Shown one piece after another: positions 1 to 5,248 of a stretch of DNA of 6,689 nt. Numbering within the stretch: position 1 is the stretch's first letter; each line of letters begins with the position of its first letter. The stretch is from positions 1 through 6,689 of the forward strand of contig JAUWAK010000063.1 of NCBI GenBank assembly GCA_030602105.1, written 5' to 3'. A program made the translations under genes and the position numbers. Origin of the DNA: Candidatus Aerophobota bacterium (GTDB taxonomy: Bacteria > Aerophobota > Aerophobia > Aerophobales > AE-B3A). Under the pieces are notes generated by a model. That model did no database searches. It saw nothing but the letters and a program-made list of their open reading frames with translations, and was not told the origin of the DNA.

Positions 1-1205
1 TTGGCATGAGCATACGCTCCTTCTACAATTAGATAGTCGCCCCCAAATCCAAATATTTTGTTGGAAGGAAGGGTTTCTATCCATTCAGAGAGGATTCTTC
101 TGGCAGCATAAGGAGAAATCAGGTACATCCAGCAAAGATCCGCATAAACATTAGGAAAGTTCTTGGCCAGGGTAGTAAGCTCTCCGGTATAAGGATAGGA
201 GGCATGGAAGATATCAAACTTAGCTTGAGGGTACTGAATGAAAAGGTTTACCAGATGGGTAGGATTAGTGTTTGTGATGATGTTACCGGTCCCCTCTTGA
301 AGACCGGTATGAATCTGAATGGGAAGTTTTGCCCCTATCGCCCGCTGAATAACGGCATGCATAAGAAAATCCTGTAGGGGTTTCGCTTCCCTCCAGGAGA
401 TTCCCTCCCCCAGGTGACTAAATATACGATTGAATACCTTCTCAGCCTCGTGTCTCGCAGTTTTTTCATAGTGGACAGTTCGATGGTAAGCCAAGGCACT
501 TTTCACACCCACTATCCCCTCCTTTATTCTCGCCTCGAAGGACAAATCCAGAACCTTTAGTAGATCATCCAGGGTGTGTATGCTCATGTCATATTCCCTT
601 TCCAGTTTCCTTATCTGCTTGAGGTTCCAAATACCTACCAGTCCGTCAAATACACCCACTGGTTTTAGAATATCAAGGCCCAGGGGTGGGATTCTCATGT
701 CAAGTTTTTGGTCGATACGGTCCAAACTACCCTCTATTCTGGAAGGAGGGGCAGAAATTCTACCCTCGCCAGGAAAACAAAGTATGCAGCATTCTATATT
801 GGCTTTGTCCTTCAGTATCTGAGCGTACCAGCCTTTTTTGTTTGAGGAGGCTATCCTCTCAGAAAGAATTCTGTAGGTCTTCTCGTTTATATCATCTACT
901 CCAAATATATCCTGAGCTATTATCTTAAGAGCCATACAGTAGGCCGTATTCTTAACTCTCAGCCAGTATGGCTGAAACTTTTTCCACTTCTCCTGTAACG
1001 GAAGCTGGCTCAACCGTACCTCTTCCAGTAGGGAATGAGGCATTCCCGCGGAAATGAGATCCGAGGAAGCGTAGTGAGGAAAAAGATGGAAAACATCAAG
1101 GGAGAGAGACAATCGCTCTTCTTCAAGAATAAAATGTTCGTGAGTATCTACCAGAGATATTTTCTCTATTTCCTCCCGCAGCTCTTCAAATAAACCTTTC
1201 TCCAT
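1..1205 (-). CDS. Amidohydrolase-family TIM-barrel protein (COG2159-like), C-terminus beyond window
   Basis: A continuous reading frame of 401 codons starts at 1205 and runs off the left edge, so the C-terminal end is missing. The translation carries the metal-site pattern of the amidohydrolase superfamily: DTHEHF near the N-terminus (H22 and H24), GVKSALAYHR (K235), QIHTG (H299), FHASYP (H334) and FGFGGDY (D390). In this superfamily the two N-terminal histidines, the later histidines and the final aspartate normally bind one or two divalent metals and activate water; some members are lyases, decarboxylases or isomerases instead. Residues 35-135 (FHLFPHYASSDLISAGM, then a Trp/Tyr-rich stretch) form a family-specific insertion between strand 1 and the rest of the barrel, resembling uncharacterised amidohydrolase-2 and uronate-isomerase-like proteins. 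No signal peptide or membrane segment is visible, so it should be cytoplasmic. The start is supported by AAGGAG 8 bases upstream and by a promoter. Family is confident; substrate is unknown. Confidence 0.85.
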   Translation of the reverse strand, partial: MEKGLFEELREEIEKISLVDTHEHFILEEERLSLSLDVFHLFPHYASSDLISAGMPHSLLEEVRLSQLPLQEKWKKFQPYWLRVKNTAYCMALKIIAQDIFGVDDINEKTYRILSERIASSNKKGWYAQILKDKANIECCILCFPGEGRISAPPSRIEGSLDRIDQKLDMRIPPLGLDILKPVGVFDGLVGIWNLKQIRKLEREYDMSIHTLDDLLKVLDLSFEARIKEGIVGVKSALAYHRTVHYEKTARHEAEKVFNRIFSHLGEGISWREAKPLQDFLMHAVIQRAIGAKLPIQIHTGLQEGTGNIITNTNPTHLVNLFIQYPQAKFDIFHASYPYTGELTTLAKNFPNVYADLCWMYLISPYAARRILSEWIETLPSNKIFGFGGDYLIVEGAYAHA

Positions 1206-1213
1206 TTGGCTAT

Positions 1214-1219
1214 CTCCTT
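1214..1219 (-). promoter_or_regulatory. Ribosome binding site of the amidohydrolase gene
   Basis: AAGGAG on the minus strand, 8 bases before the ATG at 1205. It is the strongest Shine-Dalgarno match in the window and fixes the start codon of the truncated gene. Confidence 0.8.
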
Positions 1220-1244
1220 ATCGGAACATTATCTACAACCCTTT

Positions 1245-1254
1245 GGGAGCTCCC
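1245..1254. promoter_or_regulatory. Palindrome at the predicted amidohydrolase transcription start, possible operator
   Basis: GGGAGCTCCC is a perfect 10-base palindrome starting 3 bases downstream of the predicted -10 box of the minus-strand promoter, so it covers the likely transcription start. A repressor bound here would block initiation. No regulator gene is present in the window, and a 10-base palindrome can occur by chance. Confidence 0.3.
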
Positions 1255-1257
1255 TTC

Positions 1258-1286
1258 ATTTTACCTAAAATCTCAAGGTTTGTCAC
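1258..1286 (-). promoter_or_regulatory. Predicted sigma-70 type promoter of the amidohydrolase gene
   Basis: Read on the minus strand, GTGACA (1286-1281) and TAAAAT (1263-1258) are separated by 17 bases. Each hexamer matches the -35/-10 consensus at 5 of 6 positions. Transcription would begin near 1251 and give a leader of about 45 bases ending in the AAGGAG site. This is a prediction from sequence only. Confidence 0.6.
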
Positions 1287-1462
1287 GCAGAAGTCGTTTT
1301 CCACTTTGATGTCTCTAGAGCTTGCCCTTAATTAAGCTTGCTGGGAAAAATCATATGAAGTTTTGGGGAAGCTCCTGTATCGAGATGTTGGTTGGCCCAT
1401 AGAAAAGAGACCTTGAGGAGAAATTCTGTCTTCAAAGACGCTCTGCCCAAACACTGAGTAAT

Positions 1463-1499
1463 CTCTCAATCCGGTAGGGAATGAGAGGATTGGCTACCG
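1463..1499. repeat. Overlapping inverted repeats upstream of the zapA promoter
   Basis: Three mutually exclusive short pairings lie in 37 bases: CTCTC (1463-1467) with GAGAG (1483-1487), CAATCC (1467-1472) with GGATTG (1487-1492), and CGGTAG (1472-1477) with CTACCG (1494-1499). They end 20 bases before the zapA -35 box, where a regulator could bind DNA. They would lie in RNA only if transcription started further upstream. There is no U-tract, so this is not a terminator on the + strand. Confidence 0.35.
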
Positions 1500-1519
1500 A
1501 AGGAGAACGAGAGCAGAGG

Positions 1520-1550
1520 TTGACATTCGCCAATTTTTTTGTAGTATAAT
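1520..1550 (+). promoter_or_regulatory. Consensus sigma-70 promoter of the zapA-cvpA-dgt-dnaG-rpoD operon
   Basis: TTGACA (1520-1525) and TATAAT (1545-1550) both match the consensus at all six positions. The spacer is 19 bases, longer than the usual 17. An alternative -10 reading, TAGTAT at 1542-1547, gives a 16-base spacer. Transcription would start near 1557, a short distance before zapA, leaving a leader of about 15-30 bases. It is the only strong promoter I see ahead of the five co-directional genes. The rpoD product at the end of the run would be expected to use it, making the operon potentially self-feeding. Confidence 0.75.
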
Positions 1551-1563
1551 AAGCAATAATTAT

Positions 1564-1567
1564 GAGG
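1564..1567 (+). promoter_or_regulatory. Ribosome binding site that bears on the zapA start
   Basis: GAGG stands 5 bases before a TTG at 1573 and 17 bases before the ATG at 1585. Its spacing favours the TTG, which would add MSPP to the protein. Start-codon preference and the usual ZapA N-terminus favour the ATG, whose own nearest motif is only GAG at 1575-1577. The choice is open. Confidence 0.5.
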
Positions 1568-1584
1568 AATAATTGAGCCCACCA

Positions 1585-1848
1585 ATGAGGGTGAAGTTCG
1601 TTATTTTCGATAGAGAATACCATCTCAAGGCAAAGGAAGGAGAAGAATACCTTAAGATTGTAGCTTCGTATGTGGATGGGAAAATCAAGAAAATTGCTTC
1701 CTCCACCAATGAAAAGGGGAGGGAGCAAATTAGTATTTTGGCGTGCCTGAATATCGCGGATGAACTTCATAAGATAAAGGAAAAGAACCGAAGGGCCCGG
1801 GAAAAGATCCAACAGCTCATGGAAAGAATAGAAAAAGAAACTCAATGA
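1585..1848 (+). CDS. zapA: Cell division protein ZapA
   Basis: The 87-residue product has the size and layout of ZapA, a cytoplasmic protein that binds FtsZ and cross-links its filaments in the division ring. The N-terminal beta part, MRVKFVIFDREYHLKAKEG, fits the family pattern of a basic start followed by I/F-G/D-x-x-Y-x-L/I-K. EEYLKIVASYVDGKIKKI forms the first helix, followed by a loop and a long C-terminal helix from about residue 46. The end (about 58-87, HKIKEKNRRAREKIQQLMERIEKE) is highly charged with heptad-like hydrophobic spacing, as expected for the ZapA dimer/tetramer coiled coil. It is the first gene of the operon, directly behind the consensus promoter, and overlaps cvpA by 4 bases. 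A TTG start at 1573 would add four residues. ZapA sequences are short and divergent, so the call rests on the pattern plus the cvpA neighbour, a common partner in Firmicutes. Confidence 0.87.
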   Translation: MRVKFVIFDREYHLKAKEGEEYLKIVASYVDGKIKKIASSTNEKGREQISILACLNIADELHKIKEKNRRAREKIQQLMERIEKETQ

Positions 1849-2393
1849 ACTGGCTTGACGTCATTTGCCTAGCCATAGTCATCTTGTTTGTCATAAGAGG
1901 TGCAATAAGAGGCCTGTTCAGAGAAGCCTTTGGACTGATAGGTATCCTCGTCGGTCTCATTGTAGCCATAAATAGGTATGAAGTGCTGGGTGGGTTTATC
2001 TCGGGGGAATTCGAGAGCATCCCTCCCAAAATTGCCAATCTGGTAAGTTTTGCGTTTATCTTTGTGGCCATTGCCTTAATCTTTGGATTAGCAGGGATGA
2101 TCCTGCACAAGATGGCTAAGTTCTCTCTGGTCAGAGGTTTGGACCGGGCAGGAGGATTTTTGCTGGGAGCGGGGGAGGGTATTCTGCTCTGTAGCGTAAT
2201 TCTTATCTTACTGAGCATATCCCCTGTTTCTGAGAACGCGAGCAAATGGACGGAAGGATCCACTTTCAGTCCTCACCTCAGCAAGGTGGGACCTTTTGTT
2301 TATGACAGTGTCATTTCAGTTACGCCCGGCAAAGCCAAGAAGTTTATGCAAAAACTGGGAAAGATTGAAAGGTCCTTACCTCAGAAGAGATGA
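1845..2393 (+). CDS. cvpA: CvpA family integral membrane protein
   Basis: The 182-residue product has four hydrophobic segments at about 3-19, 27-43, 65-88 and 105-127, the arrangement of the CvpA (colicin V production) family. The family signatures are present: RGAIRGLFREAFG after the first segment and LDRAGGFLLGAGEGILL leading into the fourth. The tail from about 128 is polar and ends in a basic stretch, so it is probably cytoplasmic or periplasmic rather than embedded. In E. coli CvpA was first linked to colicin V secretion and is associated with envelope homeostasis; its molecular activity is not established. The start codon sits in an ATGA overlap with the zapA stop, and no strong ribosome site precedes it, so translation is probably coupled to zapA. 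In Firmicutes zapA-cvpA is usually followed by mutS2; here dgt follows after 31 bases, a different linkage. Confidence 0.9.
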   Translation: MNWLDVICLAIVILFVIRGAIRGLFREAFGLIGILVGLIVAINRYEVLGGFISGEFESIPPKIANLVSFAFIFVAIALIFGLAGMILHKMAKFSLVRGLDRAGGFLLGAGEGILLCSVILILLSISPVSENASKWTEGSTFSPHLSKVGPFVYDSVISVTPGKAKKFMQKLGKIERSLPQKR

Positions 2394-2411
2394 GAACTCG
2401 AAGAGGGTCGC

Positions 2412-2419
2412 GGAAAGGG
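2412..2419 (+). promoter_or_regulatory. Ribosome binding site deciding the dgt start
   Basis: GGAAAGGG lies 5 bases before the ATG at 2425. This supports 2425 over the longer upstream frame, which would begin at 2296 inside cvpA and add residues unlike the family, and over a second ATG at 2434. Confidence 0.5.
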
Positions 2420-2424
2420 TCTTG

Positions 2425-3459
2425 ATGCCCCGTATGTTTGATCGCCTGTTACAGGAAGAGCTCGAGGAAAGATCCCTCTCCCCGTGGGCCAATAAAAGCA
2501 GAGAAAGCAAGGGTCGCAAGAATAAAGAGCAGCCCTGCCCCCTAAGAACTGAGTTCCAGAGAGATAGAGATAGGATAATTCATTCTAAAGCCTTTCGCCG
2601 TCTTAAGCACAAGACCCAGGTGTTCATCGCTCCCTTTGGTGACCACTATCGGACGCGACTAACCCACACCCTGGAGGTAGGTCAGATTGCCCGAACAATT
2701 GCCCGCAACCTACGCTTAAATGAAGATTTAGTCGAAGCTATCGCCCTTGGTCACGACCTGGGGCACACCCCTTTTGGTCATACCGGAGAAGATGCGCTCA
2801 ATGAGGTTCACAGTGGGGGCTTTAGGCACAATGAACAAAGCCTGAGAGTGGTGGAGGAGCTGGAGGGTAACGGGAATTTGAACCTCACCTGGGAAGTTAA
2901 GGACGGCATCTTAAACCACTCCCTGGACAAAGAGAAAATTCTTGATCCGGAAACCAAAAGTCACCCCCATACTCTGGAAGGAGAAGTGGTAAGGGTGGCT
3001 GATTCTGTAGCCTATGTTAATCATGATATCGACGATGCTGTCCGAGCAGGAATAATAAAGGAAAGCGATTTGCCAGGGAGATCTCTTGAAACTCTGGGAA
3101 GAACTCACCGGAAGAGAATTGATACACTGGTTCAAGATATGGTCAGAAAAAGCTGGGATAAACCTCACATGGAGATGAGTCAAGAGATCCTGGCCAGCTT
3201 CAACGAGCTCAGGGATTTCATGTATGGAGAAGTTTACTCAAGCGGGATCTTGCAGGTACAAAGAAAGAATGCCTATCGAATAGTGACCGACCTGTATAGA
3301 TTCTATCTGGAAAGTCCAAATAGTTTGCGAGATGCTCCAAGAAAAGATGCCTCAAGTGGGGAAATAGGAAGAGTAGCGGTAGACTATATTGCTGGAATGA
3401 CAGATCAATACGCCCTTAACATTTACACGGATAAATTTCTGCCTAAGGTGTGGGGCTAA
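2425..3459 (+). CDS. dgt: Deoxyguanosinetriphosphate triphosphohydrolase-like protein (HD superfamily dNTPase)
   Basis: The 344-residue product hydrolyses, by family inference, dNTPs to deoxynucleosides plus triphosphate, so it trims or balances DNA precursor pools in the cytoplasm. The HD metal site is complete: H81 (TRLTHTLEV), H110-D111 (GHDLGHTPFGH) and D193 (ADSVAYVNHDIDD). The N-terminal block SPWANKSRESKGR, then RTEFQRDRDRIIHSKAFRRLKHKTQVF, is diagnostic of bacterial dGTPase-like type 2 proteins; HRTRLTHT-like nucleotide-site residues are seen as HYRTRLTHT. Length is normal for this shorter subgroup, compared with about 500 residues for E. coli Dgt. The chosen ATG gives the usual N-terminus, MPRMFDRLLQEELEERSLSP. 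The same frame is open back to 2296 within cvpA, but that extension overlaps cvpA and looks unlike the family. The stop codon TAA directly abuts the dnaG ATG. The dgt-dnaG-rpoD order recurs in Firmicutes and relatives and suggests coordination of nucleotide pools with replication. Confidence 0.95.
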   Translation: MPRMFDRLLQEELEERSLSPWANKSRESKGRKNKEQPCPLRTEFQRDRDRIIHSKAFRRLKHKTQVFIAPFGDHYRTRLTHTLEVGQIARTIARNLRLNEDLVEAIALGHDLGHTPFGHTGEDALNEVHSGGFRHNEQSLRVVEELEGNGNLNLTWEVKDGILNHSLDKEKILDPETKSHPHTLEGEVVRVADSVAYVNHDIDDAVRAGIIKESDLPGRSLETLGRTHRKRIDTLVQDMVRKSWDKPHMEMSQEILASFNELRDFMYGEVYSSGILQVQRKNAYRIVTDLYRFYLESPNSLRDAPRKDASSGEIGRVAVDYIAGMTDQYALNIYTDKFLPKVWG

Positions 3460-5244
3460 ATGAGCGTATTTGTTCCTGAGGAAGTGATCGATAGGATTAC
3501 TGAACGAGCGGATATTGTAGAGATAATTTCTGAATATCTTCCTTTGAAAAAGGCGGGCAAGAACTACAAAGCTCTGTGTCCTTTTCATCAAGAGAGGACC
3601 CCCTCTTTCATGGTATCACCCCAGAAGCAGCTTTTCCACTGTTTTGGCTGCGGGGTGGGAGGAAGTGTCTTCAGCTTCCTTATGAAGTGGGAGAAAATCA
3701 CCTTTCCCGAGGCCATTAGAAACCTGGGAGAGAAAGTAGGAATACCGGTAAACTTCTCGGCTGAAGAGGAGCGGGCCAGTGGCTATAAGGAAGAGCTTTA
3801 CCGGATTAATGAGCTGGTGGCGGAAATCTTTCAGGAAGAGCTAAAGAGAAATGCATCGGCCAAGGCTTACCTCAAGGAGCGCGGGTTTGATGAGAAGACG
3901 GTGGCAACATTCAAGATAGGTTTCGCTCCTTCTTCAAAAGAGTTTCTCCAGGCCTGCCGAAAGAGAGATCTTTCCCGGGAAAAATTGCAAGAGTTGGGTC
4001 TCCTCTTTACCTCCGATAAAGGAACTCGTGCCTATTTTCGCTACCGAATTATCTTTCCCATCTTCACATCCAGAGGAAGGGTCTGTGGTTTTGGAGGCAG
4101 AGTTATTGACGACTCCATGCCCAAATATCTTAACTCTTCTGAGTCCCCTACTTTCGACAAGGGGAAAACTCTGTACGGGTTGAACTTTAGCAAGGAGGCC
4201 ATAAGGCGGGAAAATGAGGCCATCCTGGTGGAAGGTTATACCGATCTCATATACCTTCATCAGGTGGGAATAAGAAATGTTGTAGCCTCCCTGGGTACCT
4301 CCCTCACTCCCTGGCAGGCCCGTACCATCAAACGCCATACTGATCAGGCTTTCATCGCTTATGATCAGGATAAGGCAGGAGTTGCTGCCACTTTGAGGGG
4401 AATTGACCTTCTCCTGGAAGCTGACCTTAGAATAAGGGTGATTCCACTTCCCCGAGGGAAAGATCCGGCAGATCTTGTCAAAAAGGGCACGGACCTTTTC
4501 CTGGAAAAGAAAGCTGAGGCCACACCGTACTTCGACTACCGCCTGAAACTGGAGACGGAAAAAAGACCCTCGCTCGATCTGGAGGACAAGATAGAAATTG
4601 TAAAGGCGCTTTTCCCCACACTGGGCAAAAACAAAGATGTGGTCAGAATTCGGGGTTTTATTAAGAAATTGTCTCAGCGCCTGGACCTGGATGAGGAATC
4701 GATAGGAGCAGAGTTTGAGAAGTTCAAAAGGGATGGTGAAAGACGCCTTTTCCGCAGGCACCTTTCCTTGAGGAAAAGGGATGACCGGGAAGAAATGGAG
4801 AAAACGTTGCTTCAGCTTATGTTGGACGACGAGAAAATGATAGGGATAGTAGAAAAGAAACGGGGCTCTCATCTTTTTCGGAACCCCTCTTACCGCTTGG
4901 TGGCCGAGAAACTGATAGACTCATCAAAAGAGGGGGCAGCAGGCTCAGCAAGGCTGGCAGACCAGCTAGAGAAAGAGAACCTATCTTCCCTCATCTCATC
5001 CGTGTCTTTGTCAAAGCCCTGCTGGAAGGAGGACTCCAAAGAAAAAATGGTCAGGGATTATATCAGATCCCTGGAGAGAAACAACAACCAGAGAAAGATC
5101 GATGAATTAAGAGAAAAAATTAAGACGACGGAGAACAAAGAGGAAGAAAAAATTAAGACGACGGAGAACAAAGGAGAGGAAAAAAAGGTCGGAAAGTGGC
5201 TTGAGGAATTGACAAGCTTAAAGAAACAAATCATATCGAGGTAG
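3460..5244 (+). CDS. dnaG: DNA primase DnaG
   Basis: This 594-residue protein makes RNA primers for DNA replication with the replicative helicase. The domain order is complete. The CHC2 zinc-binding domain (about 1-100) has ligands C40, H43, C61 and C64 (CPFHQERTPSF and HCFGCG). The RNA-polymerase-like catalytic core follows, with YLNSSESPTFDKGKTLYGL at 223-241, the primase signature. The TOPRIM fold (about 251-340) has E258 in VEGYTD, with D302 and D304 in YDQDKAG as the metal-binding acidic residues and KDPAD at 334-338. The helicase-interaction region covers roughly 445-594 and is Lys/Glu-rich. Length is typical for the family (about 580-650). The ATG follows the dgt TAA with no gap and only a weak G-rich stretch precedes it, so coupled translation is likely. 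One oddity is an 11-residue tandem duplication at 552-573, inside the C-terminal helical region. All catalytic and zinc residues are intact, so the enzyme should be active. Confidence 0.98.
   Translation: MSVFVPEEVIDRITERADIVEIISEYLPLKKAGKNYKALCPFHQERTPSFMVSPQKQLFHCFGCGVGGSVFSFLMKWEKITFPEAIRNLGEKVGIPVNFSAEEERASGYKEELYRINELVAEIFQEELKRNASAKAYLKERGFDEKTVATFKIGFAPSSKEFLQACRKRDLSREKLQELGLLFTSDKGTRAYFRYRIIFPIFTSRGRVCGFGGRVIDDSMPKYLNSSESPTFDKGKTLYGLNFSKEAIRRENEAILVEGYTDLIYLHQVGIRNVVASLGTSLTPWQARTIKRHTDQAFIAYDQDKAGVAATLRGIDLLLEADLRIRVIPLPRGKDPADLVKKGTDLFLEKKAEATPYFDYRLKLETEKRPSLDLEDKIEIVKALFPTLGKNKDVVRIRGFIKKLSQRLDLDEESIGAEFEKFKRDGERRLFRRHLSLRKRDDREEMEKTLLQLMLDDEKMIGIVEKKRGSHLFRNPSYRLVAEKLIDSSKEGAAGSARLADQLEKENLSSLISSVSLSKPCWKEDSKEKMVRDYIRSLERNNNQRKIDELREKIKTTENKEEEKIKTTENKGEEKKVGKWLEELTSLKKQIISR
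5113..5173 (+). repeat. In-frame 33-base tandem duplication in dnaG
   Basis: A 28-base block at 5113-5140 recurs without a mismatch at 5146-5173, a period of 33 bases or 11 codons. The protein reads EKIKTTENKEE at 552-562 followed by EKIKTTENKGE at 563-573. Identity at third codon positions points to a recent duplication or replication slippage. The frame is kept. It lies 76 bases before the rpoD start. Confidence 0.95.
5238..5241 (+). promoter_or_regulatory. Ribosome binding site of rpoD, inside the end of dnaG
   Basis: GAGG spans the last two sense codons of dnaG, directly before its TAG stop, and is 7 bases from the rpoD ATG at 5249. Ribosomes finishing dnaG would sit on it, so rpoD translation may depend on dnaG translation. 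Confidence 0.65.
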
Positions 5245-5248
5245 TGTT

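Larger units (their letters stand above)
1206..1584. other. Divergent intergenic control region
   Basis: About 380 bases separate the two start codons. The left part holds the ribosome site, promoter and palindrome of the amidohydrolase gene; the right end holds the zapA promoter and ribosome site. The middle (about 1290-1519) has no convincing gene: the longest ATG frame I noticed in it is 15 codons at 1355-1402, without a good ribosome site. It contains the short palindromes TTAATTAA (1328-1335), CATATG (1352-1357) and an interrupted one at 1428-1439, plus overlapping inverted repeats at 1463-1499. I saw no tRNA, T-box or recognisable riboswitch. Arms of a long 6S-like hairpin were looked for by eye and not found. 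Confidence 0.6.

Noticed and set aside
574..928. Two + strand open frames of about 80 codons opposite the amidohydrolase
   Set aside because: They overlap each other and lie antisense to a gene with clear family motifs; no ribosome site or domain.
1355..1402. 15-codon ATG frame in the divergent region, possible leader peptide
   Set aside because: No good ribosome site, no regulatory codon run, and its predicted stop is far from the zapA start; expected by chance.
1290..1519. Possible 6S RNA gene next to zapA, as in some bacteria
   Set aside because: By eye no long rod-like pairing between the two halves of the region and no terminator were found. A covariance-model search would be decisive.
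1432..1845. 137-codon open frame on the minus strand opposite zapA
   Set aside because: It lies wholly antisense to zapA and its promoter region, has no ribosome site or recognisable family, and its composition is that of a shadow frame.
2296..2424. Extended N-terminus of dgt overlapping the end of cvpA
   Set aside because: The extra 43 residues do not resemble dGTPases. An ATG with a ribosome site at 2425 gives the normal family start.
3934..4872. 312-codon open frame antisense to dnaG
   Set aside because: dnaG is certain on the other strand. The antisense frame shows no domain pattern and is explained by codon bias of the real gene.
5209..5237. TTGACA near the end of dnaG as an internal rpoD promoter
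   Set aside because: The matching -10 position reads CATATC, only 3 of 6 consensus bases, and a start there would remove the rpoD ribosome site.
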